Of a stretch of 64,000 nt of DNA, positions 1-11,906 are shown piece by piece; position 1 is the first letter of the stretch; each line of letters opens with the position of its first letter. Where the stretch lies: NCBI GenBank assembly GCA_024741835.1, contig JAENRP010000023.1, positions 163,283 through 227,282 on the forward strand, given 5' to 3'. Position numbers and translations under genes: made by a program. This stretch comes from Diplocarpon mali (Eukaryota > Ascomycota > Leotiomycetes > Helotiales > Drepanopezizaceae). The notes under the pieces were generated by a model, which was not told the origin of the DNA, did not search any database, and saw only the letters and a list, made by a program, of their open reading frames with translations.

Positions 1-177
1 GAGACCGAAGTGCCTGGCGATAACACGCATCTGTGGGAGGAGAGCTGGGACGATGATGATACGAGCGAAGACTTTTCGGCGCAGCTGAAGTATGCATATC
101 CTACTATGATCAACGAGCACAGCTAATCTGGGTGCAGGGAGGAGCTGAGGAAGGTCGAGGCAGGCAAGAAGCGTTAA
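1..177 (+). CDS. SEM1: Sem1/DSS1, 26S proteasome lid subunit (3' part, two exons)
   Basis: Sem1/DSS1 is a tiny acidic subunit of the 26S proteasome regulatory particle; it also works in TREX-2 and, in many eukaryotes, with BRCA2-type recombination factors. Frame 1 opens inside the conserved acidic core, with the Trp-containing motifs HLWEESWDDDD and EDFSAQLK. An intron (90-137, GTATGC..GCAG, branch GCTAATC) must be removed. The join 1-89 + 138-177 then gives the family's basic C-terminus, KEELRKVEAGKKR, followed by TAA at 175-177. Without splicing the frame ends early in a non-family tail. The N-terminus and promoter lie left of the window. It is convergent with PGK1. Identification rests on the two Trp-acidic motifs and the restored tail and is firm despite the short length. 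Confidence 0.9.
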
Positions 178-404
178 CGAAGCAAACATGAGCACAGATA
201 CAATGGAGTTCAGGGGTTGTCAGAGATCACCATAAGAGGGCAGCATAAAATGGCATCACTGGTTTCGATTGGCAAGATCAAAATGCTACTTTCAATTGAA
301 TGTGATATGAGCTATGTACGGCGTGCTTCATCAACTTCATTATAGACTGGGTTTGCCTGGGCGGCCTTGACTGAATCAGAGGATGCCACTTTGTCTGTCA
401 ATAT

Positions 405-1773
405 TTACTTACTCGACAGAGCAGTGACGCCTGGAAGATCCTTTCCTTCGAGCAGCTCGAGAGATGCTCCACCACCAGTCGATACATGGCTGAGCTTATC
501 CTCGACGCCGTACTTGGCAGCAACCGTTGCGGTGTCACCGCCACCGATGATGACGATCTTTCCGTTTTGTGCAGCGTCGACCGCAGCATCAAGTGTGGCC
601 TTGGTTCCCTTCGCGAAAGCATCGAACTCGAACACCCCAGGGGGACCATTCCAGAGAATGGTTTTAGCCTTGCTGATAGCACCCTTGTAGAGCTCAACAC
701 TCTTAGGACCACAGTCAAGACCCATCCATCCATCGGGGATACCCTCCTCGTCAGTGGCAGTGCCAGTTTCTGCGTCCTTGGCAAATTTGTCTGCAGTAAT
801 ATAGTCGACGGGAAGAACAAGCTCAACATTGTTCTTCTTGGCCTTCTCGACGAGGTCACCAACAGTCTTGCTACCAGCCTCGTCAAACAGACTGTTGCCA
901 ATCTTGACGTTCTCCAGAGTCTTCTTGAATGTGAAAGCCATGCCACCGCAGACGATCAAGCTGTCGACTTTGCCGAGAAGGTTGTCAATCAACTGGATCT
1001 TGTCGGAGACCTTGGCTCCTCCCAAAATAGCCAGGAAAGGTCGTTGAGGGTTCTCGAGGGCTTTGGCAAAGTATTCAAGCTCCTTCTTCATGAGGAATCC
1101 GGATGCCTTTTGTGGCAGATCGACACCGACCATAGAACTGTGAGCGCGGTGGGCAGTTCCAAAAGCATCGTCTACAACTGAATTAGCCATTTTGCCCTAT
1201 GAATAAAATTTTGGAACCTACTGATGAAGATGTCTCCAAGGGCAGTAAGTCCCTTTCGGAACTCATCAACCTTGGCCTTATCCGCCTTGACCTTCTTTCC
1301 GTCCGCATCTTTAAAGCTCCCCTCCTCCTCGGCATGGAATCTCAGGTTCTCCAAGAGGATCACTTGCCCCCCGCTAGCCTTATTGACAATATCCTCAACC
1401 TCCTTTCCAACACAGTCCGGGGCAAACTCAACGCTTTTTCCGAGAAGTTTTTCGAGCTCTGGTACTACGGGCTTCAAGGAGTATTTAGCTTGCACCGTTC
1501 CGTCTGGTCGGCCGAGATGGGACATGAGAATCACAGCCTTGGCCCCATGGTCAATGGCATACTTGATTGTTGGGACAGCGCCGGCGATACGTTGGGTGTT
1601 GGTCACCTTCTTATCGGAGTCGAGAGGGACGTTGAAATCAACCTGGAGGTCACAGGAGCTATTAGTGACATGTCTCAGGCTGCACAGATCCAGAGAGGGC
1701 AACTTACTCTGATCAACACCCGCTTGTCCTTGAGATCGACATCAGTAATTGAGAGCTTGTTAGAAAGGGACAT
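405..1773 (-). CDS. PGK1: Phosphoglycerate kinase (3 exons)
   Basis: Cytosolic glycolytic enzyme that interconverts 1,3-bisphosphoglycerate + ADP and 3-phosphoglycerate + ATP. Exons on the minus strand are 1773-1708, 1642-1222 and 1171-405, giving 417 residues, the usual PGK length. The first exon encodes [19 protein letters not shown]. The second carries RVDFNVPLD and SHLGRPDG (substrate-binding Asp/Asn and His/Arg) and LLENLRF. The third carries [14 protein letters not shown], the [14 protein letters not shown] region, [10 protein letters not shown] and the GGGDT nucleotide loop. Intron 1 (1643-1707) starts GTAAGT. Intron 2 (1172-1221) starts GTAGGT and is best ended at TTGTAG, because this restores the invariant INDAFG; the CAG six bases earlier would insert two residues. 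The ATG at 1773 gives the standard N-terminus. Long antisense frames over it are shadows. Confidence 0.97.
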
Positions 1774-2329
1774 TATGGCCAAGTCTCGGGATGTAGTCTT
1801 CGGATATTTTGCAAGAGATTGGTGGATTCGGAACGAAGTTTGGCAGGTTGATGGTGGTAGGTATGAAGCAAAAGCTGGAACCTGGGTTGAATCCTGCCCC
1901 TCGATTTGGTGGGGTGTTTCAATAACAGCGGCAATATGTCGGGCTGTTTCTCATGAGCTTGAGGCCCTAACAACAGCAGATATTATGCAAGGGGACAGCA
2001 AGAAACTTCATATCTACGAGTTATTCATCTGCATTACAGAGTTCGTGATCTGGTGAGTTTGCAAACTTAGTCAGATGTTTTTTCACAAGAACGCATGGCT
2101 GCATTTCAGACTGTCATCAAGTACACAACTTTCCCTCCATCGCGATGCAATCTCAATGCCTTTGTTGAAAGATTCCATATCCGACCAGAACATCTGCTTC
2201 GATCTTCCAAGTTCAATATTCTGTTGACCTTCCTCTACCATGTTCAATGTTCAAACATCCTGCGCAACGCCGATGTCCCAATACCGTTATGCTACCCTCT
2301 ACGCTCGCCCTGACCTGAACCGAAATCAA
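1774..2329. promoter_or_regulatory. Upstream region of PGK1 / 3' flank of the Mpv17-family gene
   Basis: This 556 bp stretch lies between the PGK1 start and the stop of the next minus-strand gene. It must hold the PGK1 promoter and 5' leader. Read on the minus strand, the last 100 bases before the ATG are pyrimidine/A-rich, as in highly expressed fungal genes. No coding frame in it looks conserved. Confidence 0.4.
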
Positions 2330-3145
2330 TCATAGCAAACGAATATTTGGTGACTGAGGAGCTGACCGAGCATCAATAGCATCTTCTGCAGCATTGGACA
2401 GCGAGAGATACGCAGTCCAAGCAATACCGATGGTGGAAACAAATGGCTGTGGCAGAGGTCAGTATGCTGACTGAACAAAGATACAGCTGTGGAACGTACA
2501 AGTTGGAACTGGAGAGGCATGATACGGAAGTTGATGATTTGTACCGCAGGCCAGACCATGAAGTTGGCCTTCAAGGTTGGGAGATACATATCTCGCAGCT
2601 TATGAGAAACCGTACGTCGGCCACCACCCTCTGCAACGGTCATAACTACGAAGAATGTGGCGATACCCACTGGTGCGAAGACGAGTTGATCAAAGGCCAC
2701 CATCTTCAGCGCAGGCCCCAGGCCACTTGTTTTCGTAATGGGGAAAGCTCTCGATAAGAATTGGAACCACTTGAACTGCACAGGCGCCATCGCGAATCCG
2801 TACGCCATGAATCTCGTCAGACGCTCGAAGTCGAATGGCGGTGGCAGGAACTTCGACGCTGGGATGAGGTCCTGTTCGCTCAGAGGGTTCTTCCTATCCA
2901 GCTCGTGGATCTCTATGGCTAGGGTATCATCCTTCGCAACTCCTCCAGGTTTGCGCAGCGCTGTTTGGCGGATTGCTGTGATTGACTGAGCTACCGTATC
3001 TGCTATGCCTCCCAGAATAGCGTTGGTGATCATCATCGTGAGGACTGCAAAGCCATTAAGATATATCCCTCGTAACCGCACGCTGCGACATACCTGGTCG
3101 GTCGGCATAGTAGCTATTGAACTTTGTCGCTAATCGAGAAATCAT
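2330..3145 (-). CDS. Mpv17/PMP22-family membrane protein (3 exons)
   Basis: The Mpv17/PMP22/Sym1 family are small four-helix proteins of the mitochondrial inner or peroxisomal membrane, thought to form or regulate channels. Exons are 3145-3094, 3044-2500 and 2446-2330, giving 237 residues. The first exon encodes MISRLATKFNSYYADRP, and splicing (intron 3045-3093, GTATGT..GCAG) joins it to VLTMMITNAILGGIADTVAQ, the family's N-terminal Y-x-P..T..GD-x-xAQ region. The second exon contains RFMAYGFAMAPVQFKWFQFL, a helix around FAPVGIATFFVVM, and WPAVQIINFRIMP, the diagnostic W-P-x-x-Q-x-x-NF-x-x-xP signature. Intron 2 (2447-2499, GTACGT..ACAG) must be removed to obtain the final helix FVSTIGIAWTAYLSLSNAAE. 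The insert after the first helix (about residues 45-85) is longer than in yeast Sym1, as in the YOR292C-like fungal branch. The exact organelle cannot be told from sequence. Confidence 0.88.
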
Positions 3146-4289
3146 GGCGAGTTCTATGAGGAAGATGATGCAGTGAACAAGTGGCTGTTGTGGAGAGTGT
3201 ATCGTATCAGCCAATCTGTTTGTGGAAATCGGGAGTGCCGGCCACTCCGCAGTAACACGGCTCAAAGGCGAACTCACAACTCTTCCATTTATGTATTTGC
3301 TATTTATCGAGCGCATAAAACGCCGCCTAGGAATTTCGAGCGGGAGAGCCATGCTGGCGACTTTGTATGAGAGGAAGGAGGGTTAGATCGAGGCTGAAGG
3401 CAATCAGTATGACGACAGTGGTACTCGGAAGGCTGGTTTCTGGTTTCTGGTTTCTTTCGACGGGTCTCGGATGCCTGGGTGGGTATTATGTGCAACTCGA
3501 GAGCATATTCGCAGTCCAGGGCGTCAGAGTAGGTAGGTTATGTGTGATATGTGCAGGAGAAACTGTGGTGTTCTAGGTGGAGGATTCAGTCTATTCTGGG
3601 TCCAGCGTCCAGCACTCAGCATCCGTCGTTAATGGGACTCAGGTGGGTATGTGACCGGCCGACTGACAAGCTTTTTTACGACAATCTGAGCGCCGAAGCT
3701 TTCTAAACAGGTAGGACGTTCTCTCATTCAATGCACCATTCACGAAGACTCATATGTTCAAGACCAAAAATTGTCGGTTTCAGGCGCTGGCTTGACTAAT
3801 TAGTAGGTGACCACAGGAAACTGTGAGTGCTGTTTAGACGATACCATTCTAAAACGGGTCAGGCTAGAACCCTGTACATGTCTTAATTAGTCCGCGATTA
3901 GCATGCTTACTATTACGTATTTTACTGCGGTCTACATATTCATATTGTTTTGTGTATTTAAAGCTTCTCGACTGTGTCTGAGTGAGACCTCAGTTATCAT
4001 ACTGATGCCAAGATGCCCAATACAAGTCCATGACCATTGTCTTGGCTCTCTCTTCATTTTTGACATTAAGGTAGAAGCGTCGTTGTCTCATTTCTGACGT
4101 GTGTGACATAAACGTCGGCAGACTCAAGGAGCATTGCATCAAGCCCCGGCATCTCCCTTAAATCCCCCTTTCTTTACCTGAATCATGTGATCATTTAAAG
4201 ATATCCACAGACTCTCTCGAGTGTCTAATTAACTGAGTAGCATTAATGTAATCCGGCGTGAACGGAATCGTATCATTACAATCGCTTCC
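3146..4289. other. Intergenic, no gene seen
   Basis: Upstream flank of the Mpv17-family gene. Frames here are short and have no recognisable motif. Composition becomes more AT-rich after about 3.7 kb, towards the decayed GH53 copy. I see no RNA gene or repeat. Confidence 0.5.
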
Positions 4290-5345
4290 CAACGACGTAC
4301 TGCAGAGTCGTTAGCTCCAACACCGTCCGGCAGTCTTCAATTGCTAAACAATAGCTTGTTAAGTCAGGCCGGTTCCCAATAATGAATCCGTCCGATCCCA
4401 GGAGGAACAGATTTCACAGCATCAATAACGTTCTTCGTCCAGATGATCCGGCCGTCGATACTGTCTGGAATCCCGGGCTCAGACGACTGCGGGACAGGAA
4501 TCTACTGCCTGTCACAGATAGCCTGGTCTCGACGATTTGTATAGGTTTTCTGTATTCGTTCGCCATAAAAAGCAAGTGAAGTCACAAGGTTCCCGAATGT
4601 AGCTGCTGTACCGTAGAAAGGGTAGAAGTTGACTCCAATCGTGTCGAAAGAGGCTGTCGAGACTCCACTGGCAAACAAACCATTGTAGAATCTCTGCTGC
4701 AAAGTCGCGTCCCAACGATTGTCAACGTGGATCATTAACTGTACACAAGGCTTCATGGATCGCATCTTCAGCGCCTGCTCAGGCAGCTTTGCAAGGCGCA
4801 GCTAGACTTGAAAATTTCGCTACGGTCTGAGACCAATGCTGGTCGTAGACGTCGACGTAACCGTTGGGCCACAGTAGGCCGTGTCTTTTCTCGCTATTGA
4901 GAGAAACAGTATCGAGATTTGTGCCGGCTTTGGCAAAATCTGGCGCCGTATCTTTGACATACGAGCGTAGCGTGACGCCAACGGATAGAGTCTTTTGCCT
5001 CCCAGCGGGAGGCGGCTGTTTTTTATCTCCTGATCTGCCCAGTAATCACTATTCCGCCATTTCAGCTTCTACACCTGTCAGCATCAGGCAAAGCTCACGA
5101 GGAATTAAAATCAGGGTAGGTTTTCTATGCCTGCCTCTGAAACCTTTTCGCCAATTCCAAAATGTGAGCCAGGCCATTGGTGCCGCCGACAGGACTCACC
5201 CAGATCTGTAATTGAACTGTGTTCATGCCACCGGCGTCTAGTATGGCTTCAGCTGGTCGAGTCTCATTGTGCCTGACCGTGTCTTTGAATATGGATCCTG
5301 GGTCTTCTAGAGCCTTGAGGGAGCTAAGATCATGGCCTTTTTAGA
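4290..5345 (-). pseudogene. Decayed GH53 endo-beta-1,4-galactanase
   Basis: Pieces of a glycoside hydrolase family 53 protein (secreted arabinogalactan endo-beta-1,4-galactanase) can be read in order on the minus strand, but in shifting frames with stops. KGHDLSSLKALED lies near 5340; then AILDAGGMNTVQLQIWVSPV near 5200; LELAKR near 5150; SEKRHGLLWPNG near 4900 (acid/base Glu region); MIHVDNRWDATLQQRFYNG near 4730; NFYPFYGTAATFGNL near 4640; KPIQIVET near 4540 (nucleophile Glu); and NVIDAVKSVPPGIGRIHYWE near 4410. In the last piece the expected Trp after WEPA is a TGA. The whole roughly 350-residue protein is represented, so this was a full gene that lost function by frameshifts and stops. 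No signal peptide could be assigned with confidence upstream. The stops fit mild RIP-like change, but the AT shift is weaker than in the retroelements. Confidence 0.85.
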
Positions 5346-6750
5346 AAAAGGGCTGTGGTCTATCTGACCAGCATCGTATTAGTATTTTAGCATAACCAAC
5401 TTCATATCTGATCTGGAACAATGAATCAAGTCTGTACCTGCTCGGATGATACTGCCGATACTAACGGGAAAACTAGATATAGAAATAACGCAATGGAACG
5501 CATGGCTGTAACTTAAAAAGAGTAACCAGGCGGCCATAATACTTCTGATGAGAGAGAACATCTCCTGGCTGTAGCATCGAATGATACTCATACAATCACC
5601 GAATCACCTGCAGCGTCCGAAGAAAATACGTAAACGGCATGCGCAATTCAGCTCCCACCAAGCCGGGTTCTCGGCGGCATTCCCAACACCTAATTTATCA
5701 CCAAAAAAATCATTTCAAATGCATTTCTCTAGCCACACAAGCTAATGGAATGGGATGCTTCCCCGCAGTTTTGTAATACTAGAGAATCCTGTGGGCTAAA
5801 AACACTTTTTTGTGTTGAGGTGATGGTAACTATGGGCGTGTGAGTCGATACAAGAGGAATCCTCGCATCCAAGACGAAGCGATTATGAATAGCCTAAAAT
5901 AACATGAAAGCCTCTCTCGGCTCCAGTAGTACAAGTTAACCGGGAGAGGTAACGCAATTACTGCTCGTAAGCAGGCCCAAAGACTTGGTCATAAAAGTTG
6001 CTATTCATGGGAGATAACTCAAGTATCTTGCGTGAGAGTATGACCGAAAAGAGTGAACCAAGGATGATTATTCTTCATCTACTTGAGCGAAACAGAGGAA
6101 TATACCCTGAAAATTTCCCGTGACTCCGCCGACAGTTCACAAAGCAGCACAAGCCAGGATTCCTGCACAAATGCAACGAAATGCAACGCATACATGTGTA
6201 TCCCAATCCTAAAATAAAGTAATAAAAAAAGAGGCCACAAGACCATAAAATGCTCTCAAATAAGCCCAAGACACACGAGCCAATATGACACAGGCACTTA
6301 AACCGTTCCCAGTAAAACAAGACTAAAGAACATGACTACTTATTCACAGACGACCACCTCCTGAGCCACTGCGATTTAACCCTAGAATATAGAAATTGAC
6401 TGCCTACAAATTCGAGCGTGAATGAGAGACAGGCATTTAAACAAAAGAATTACTTCAGACATTTGAAAGGAAAGGTTAGAGTATGCTGTACTGTACACTG
6501 AAAACAGTATGTTGGAAAGACCCCACAAAGCCACGTCCATGCAAGATTAACGCCAACTCCTCTACTGACCAGGCAGAGATACCGGCAGAACAAAAAATTG
6601 ACCTATCATGCGTTACTGCTATGCCACTTGTATTTTCACGTATCTTCATTCTCAAAGATAGTGATGCCATTCCCAATGCATTGCCATCATGCCTGTGGTC
6701 ATCTCCCCATCAAGTTCGTAAAAAATAGTTTGACGGTGGAGAAGCACCTA
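5346..6750. other. Intergenic between GH53 relic and RSC7
   Basis: Moderately AT-rich. It contains the presumed old promoter of the GH53 relic and the 3' flank of RSC7. No conserved frame was seen; the 70-80 codon frames here are composition-driven. Confidence 0.5.
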
Positions 6751-8964
6751 CTACTGGTAGCCCCAACTGCCTCCGGAACCCGATGGCGGTTGTCCTGCCC
6801 ACTGGCTACCTGGCTGAGGACCGGATGTGTTTGGTTGCATGAACTGTTGAGTACCTTGGTCAGATTGGTAGAGACCTCGGCCCGGGGCAGGGTAGCCCTG
6901 ACCCATGGCTTGCATACCAGGATACTGTAAGGCTGGCTGCATTTGAGGATTGCTCCCAGATTGCCGTATTGGCGGTTGCTGATGTGAAGGTTGTTGGAGA
7001 TGAGGCGATTGCTGAGATCCTTGCGGCGCATAACCCGAATAGTGCTGCGGAGACTGCTGTGATTGAGATGGCGGCCACATTTGGTTTGGCTGCGCAAACC
7101 CGTACGTATTTCCTTGCCCAAGGCTACCCGGTCCGAGAGTGAGACTAGGGGATCTTCCCATCGTATCTGGCCTCATGGACCCTTGAGAAGGTCCTCTCAT
7201 GGGAGTTTTGGCAATGGGATCTGGCTGGTGTGAAGGCTGTGAATATTGAGCAGCTATCATAAGATGCGGAGCTTGTTGAGACAAGGCTGATTGTATAGAG
7301 CTGCTATGTGTTGGGCGGGGAGATTGCAAAGCTTGTGTCGCTGGGAGGGTTTCGTTTGAAACTGTCGACTGAGGCACAATATTTGAGGGTCGAGGCTCAT
7401 GGGGTTGCCGCCAGCGCTGGTCAAGATATTCATTGCTTCGGCCTCGTTGTTGGTTAACCGTCTTGTTATAATCCGCGGCCTGGTGTGCTTGAGATAAAAG
7501 TTCTTGAGGGGGGCTGGTCTGTGTGCGGTCCTGGTAGGCCGGCCCAGTGATTTCCTGCCGGGGCCGCTGTATGTTGCTGCCGTAGTCTCTCAGACGCATA
7601 TCCGGCTGCTCCGGAGCGAGAGTGATCATTGGGAGCGTTGTCGCATTTCCTGGCATGCCCATGATTCCTGGCTGGACCGCTTGTGATTGCGAGTGGACAC
7701 CAAATTGGCCTAGGTGGTTGTTGCTGTAAACGATGTCACCGTGACCTAGCGCCAGGGAGGCGCTTGCATTAGCCTCTGCTGCAGCAGCGTCACGGGCTTT
7801 CGCAGCGCCTGGTCTTTTTTCTCCTGCTAGATCCTCTTCGGTGAATCCCTGTTTCTTCGCCTTGGTTTCCCAGTAGTCGTCCCGTACGCGTCGTCCGTTG
7901 ACGATAACTCTGCTACCGAACTGTCGGAACATGGATCTAGCAGTGACTATAGCAATCTGTCGCGAACGGTAGGAAAAAGGCAAAATCTCCTGGTGGATCA
8001 GGTCCTCTTTCTCGGCCTGTGTAGCGATGATCTTATACAGCGATCTGTTTTTGTTGAAGAGCAAATACGAATCTCGGTATCCAAGGACCCTCGCACACTC
8101 AGTGGCGAGCATGAACAGTTTATCTCCTCGGTTTGGCACGAAGAAAGTCCGACATCTGTAATCGCGACCGTCCACTAGCAGGCCGGTAGCTGTGACCTTC
8201 TTCTCGCCGGCGTCATCATACTCTCGTGGAATGTATTCGTCTCCCTCCGGCCCCAGCTGATCAGTCGTATGATCTCTCACAGTTGGCAATGCTTTAATGA
8301 CGGTCTTTGTTGGTGTGGTTTTGGGAGGCGAGGATTGAGTAGGAGTGATATTGGTTAATCGTGATGGGAGGGGTATAGTCTGCGACTGTGGGGTTTGCGG
8401 GGGGGGAAGATGGGACAGCGGCATTGAGGATTGAACTGGGCTTTCGGGCACACCTGGGACTCTCGGTTTCATCGGTCGCCCTCGCTTTCGGGGCTTTGAG
8501 TCACCTAGAATGAAACATCATCAGCAGAATGCTCATGTCGGTAGGCGCGCCTGTAGCACATGGGTACCCGCGATCAAGTGCGAGACGAGAAGGGCCTTTT
8601 GATCAACGACGTACCATCATCTCCAACAAACTGGTCGCCAATATCGTTTGTGTCTGGGGAGCGCGACCGCTTGAGCCCCCGCGGATTCGGGCTGTTCTCC
8701 GGAGTTATTGTCGCGGTATTGTTCGATGGCGCTCCTACTTGAGGAAACCAGGTTAGCGGCCATCGATAAGTCAACATCGTCGCGATACATGAGTATCAAG
8801 GCCAGCGAACTGCAGCTTGCCGGCGCGTCTAACAAGAACAGGCGACGAAATGCAATGTGTTATGCGACAAGAAGGGAGTGAATACCTGAAGAGCTCAAGG
8901 CCGCAGGATTGATTGTGCCAGAGCCCAGGCCGACATTACCATTTGGTGTTTGCGCCGAGTACAT
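6751..8964 (-). CDS. Rsc7/Swp82-type subunit of RSC / SWI-SNF chromatin remodellers (3 exons)
   Basis: Nuclear accessory subunit of the RSC/SWI-SNF ATP-dependent remodelling complexes (yeast Rsc7/Npl6 and its paralogue Swp82). Exons are 8964-8886, 8734-8615 and 8504-6751, giving 650 residues. The N-terminus MYSAQTPNGNVGLGSGTIN leads through SPNPRGLKRSRSPD to a basic AT-hook-like KPRKRGRP, which is formed only after intron 2 (8505-8614) is removed. The Rsc7/Swp82 domain spans about residues 155-270 (IPREYDDAGEKKVTATGLL, CRTFFVPNRGDKLFMLATE, ARVLGYRDSYLLFNKNRSL, then IVTARSMFRQFGSRVIVNG). The remaining C-terminal half (about 300-650) is Gln/Pro/Ser/Gly-rich and disordered, ending in WGYQ. Intron 1 (8735-8885) begins GTATTC and ends AAGTAG after a GCTAACC branch. 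Yeast Rsc7 lacks such a long Q-rich tail; filamentous homologues have it. Confidence 0.9.
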
Positions 8965-9270
8965 TCCGCTGGCGGACCGATGCACCGACGTGAAGGATCA
9001 CGTCAAAGTACAATGCGAGAATAGTGAGTGGTGCTCCAGCGCGTCTGCGCCTGGATCGAGAGAGCGTTTTCCCTGGCATCCGAGTATAGTATCCTGCAGC
9101 AGGATGCACGACGGCGGAAGGCAGGTGGCGGGCCTTCGTACTTGTTGCGACACAGCGTTGATTGGCCCCGCGATTCGAGTCCACGAAACTACGAATCTCA
9201 TCAATTACGGACGATCTGATGGACAATGTTGCCGATAGCCGCTGTGCGAATAGGACGATACAGAACCGGC

Positions 9271-9320
9271 GGTTGGGTTGGGATAGGTTCGGATAGGTTG
9301 GGATGGATAGGTAGGTTGGT
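9271..9320. repeat. G-rich imperfect tandem repeat (GGTTGGG/GGATAGG)
   Basis: About 50 bases made of GGTTGGG, GGATAGG and GGATGG units upstream of RSC7. Several GG/GGG runs sit close enough to permit a two-layer G-quadruplex on the plus strand. It may lie in the RSC7 promoter or leader; function is unknown. Confidence 0.6.
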
Positions 9321-10324
9321 ACGGATGCCCCCGCCTCTGATTAGAAGTTCGCGGTCGCGGTCGCAAAGAGGCTCAGGGTCGCTCTAGTGAGCGCGGCCGT
9401 GCACCAACTCTTTCGCCAGAACAAGAATAACACAGCACCCTGCTAATAAACAACCAATGGGCCAGAACGACGAGACGATGCGCAAGAGGAAGCAAGAACG
9501 TGTGTGCTTATCGGAGCCGCAAATGATCGACAGAGTTGGCTGGCAATGTTAGGATGAAGCCTGAGAGGGTGCGAATGCGTCTCTTTCTTGGTGGGCTGAA
9601 TCGAATCGAATCGTCGAAGTCGAGTTGATTATTGCTGACAGCTGACAGCAGGCCTGCTCGATATGAAGTCGTTCCAGCCACCAACCAGACACAGAACAGA
9701 TTTTCCAGCTTTGCGTTTAGCTGGCTGTCTGTACCTCGGAGCCAGTAGTGCATATGTCTCTGTCTTTGTCGCTGGAGGAAACAAAACAAAATCAAAGCAA
9801 AACAAAACAATCCCTCAATCCTTTGAGCGTTGTTACAGACTATGCGCGGATGAGTCGGCCACCACTGAAACCTTCGTATGACTGTCTGGTGGGCAAATGA
9901 TAATGATGAAGAGGCGTTCTGCGCGTGGCAGAGGCATCGCTTGCAGTAATAATGGAAGGAGATCCGATCTGACTGCGGATGGAAATCCCAGTACCTTACG
10001 TACAGCGTGCTAGCGAAGAGCCGACTTGAGGAGGGGGTCGAACATTGGGCAATACACCGTACAGCACCTCGAAGGTCCTGCAATGGCGAAATTATATACC
10101 TACCTTCTCTCCAGTCTGTATACCTCTGGGGTATAGTAGGGAGGGCGGGGGATGTTCGGTCACTCGATCGCATGGCCGCGCCCGAATTATATTGCCCGAT
10201 ACGGCATAAGCAGGAAAACGAGCCAAGAAGAAGGAGAAGCCGGCATGGCGTGGCGAAGCGCGACCAGGTGTGCGTGTTGCGCGAAGAGGGCAAGACGGGA
10301 GTCTAGAAGTCCGACTCCTGCTCT

Positions 10325-11210
10325 GTACACAGTACAGTGCTCGTACTGTTCATAAAGTATCTCCTTCGACTTCCAGCGCAACGCAATACCATCTCGCCTC
10401 AACTCAGCTCGCCTCTCCTCACTTCACCAGGCCGGAGGGCCCGAGCCCGAGGTGGTTAAGATCCTTCTTTCTGCCGAACGCCAATCTTTCGTCTCCAGCA
10501 TTGCTCTGATTCTGCAGCAACGAGATTCCAACACTCGGCCTCGCGAGGGTCTCGTCTCAAGTCGCAGAGGGATGGCAGCCCCTGGTCCGGGCTGGGCTGG
10601 GCTAGCTGATTGGGCTTGCGCATGAGCAAGCACAGGGTTCTCGCATTGCGTACGCACGTAGCTGCAGCGCACTCATCCAGGCTCGAGCTCGTGGAGGGGG
10701 TCCTACCCGGCGTATGATAGGCTCGTGGGTGCGGCAGCCCCATAGCAGCTTGGAATTCGAGGCGCCACTGGTGGTCATTTGCAACTTTCGAGGCGCTATA
10801 CAGAGTACACAGTACAATTCTGGCCTGGATCAGGCAAGCATTCGACATGAGTCGTTGATGAGTCTTTGCTGCTGCTGAATAGCAGCGTACAACAATAAGT
10901 AGGAATCTGTATCATCGGCGGCAGCACAGTCCTCGCCCAGTCCCAGTACCACTGATGACCTACCCAAAGTATGATCTACTATGTATTCGCACCTATTGTG
11001 AGAGGAAAGCGTGGATTTCGTTTGCAGCACAGACAATATTGCGACATACGGAGAGATAACGGAATAACGGAATGCGGAAACCTCATCCTGGGTCTCATCC
11101 TGGTCCCAAGCCCTGACCCTAGTGATGATAACGCGAGTGCGGGAAGCTCAAGCCCGCCCCTGGCCCGTTCGTTTCGTTTTTTTGAAGCATTTGTCTGCTG
11201 TACTGTGTAC
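10325..11210. repeat. Dispersed 11-mer GTACACAGTAC (3 copies)
   Basis: Exact copies lie at 10325-10335 and 10805-10815 (+) and at 11200-11210 as its reverse complement GTACTGTGTAC. The motif is nearly self-complementary (GTAC at both ends). A related word, GTACTGTACAC, occurs near 6490. There is no gene in the interval. Confidence 0.6.
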
Positions 11211-11906
11211 CAGGAGCAAGAATCATATCGACGACTCATGGCTTCAGGAGGAACATCATAAGCTGGAGAGCAGATCAGTAAGTAGATACCTACCTAGGGA
11301 CATGTCCGCCAAAGCATATAAGCCTAGTTCACAGAAGATAATCTGACGATTTTTAGAGATCAAACACAAATCCAGACTGAATGTGACGGGACCGCGTGTC
11401 ATTCAGAGACAGATATCTTCTACAGATGACTCGGCAAGCCTATAGGTAAGGTAGAGTCCTGCACAGTACCTACCTTACAATTGTTCACCCTCTCATGGGT
11501 TGCTTAGCGAGAGCCGCACTTGCATACCTACTACCATACTTCGAAGCTTATCCAGCAGAAGCAGCCATGTGACTGTGACAGTGACGGCGGCATTCTTTGC
11601 AAAGACAGTTAGTCAACCCTGGCCCTCTCGTGCTGAGGGTGTACAGCAGTCGCTCCTCTGTCGAATTTGGAGCAGGGATCTATTAGCAGATATAGCTTAC
11701 CCACACTTAAAAGGGCCAGCTCGGCGCGTAAAAGGCTGGCAATATGCAAAACATTCATCATGCGCATGGGGAGGAGGGGGGCAGTGCTTCTGCTTCTACT
11801 TCTGCTAAAGCCCTTGGACTGGGTTGAGTAATGAGATGCCTGTCGGTAAGAGTCACTGTGCAGCCTCTGGCTTCTCCCGCAGCGAGGTCCTGCTTCTCAT
11901 ACCAAA

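Noticed and set aside
486..1181. 231-codon plus-strand frame
   Set aside because: Exact antisense of PGK1 exon 3; a shadow of its codon bias.
1199..2056. 285-codon plus-strand frame
   Set aside because: Antisense of PGK1 exons 1-2 and its promoter; no family similarity.
6075..6320. 81-codon minus-strand frame with hydrophobic residues
   Set aside because: Looks like chance AT-rich coding; no homologous motif or signal-peptide cleavage pattern that I could defend.
9165..9195. GATTCGAGTCC, resembling a tRNA B box
   Set aside because: Flanks do not form a T stem and no A box or acceptor stem is present at the right distance.
9508..10293. 261-codon minus-strand frame
   Set aside because: No domain, mixed low-complexity residues, begins in a motif-rich non-coding stretch, and its codons are unlike those of the neighbouring genes.
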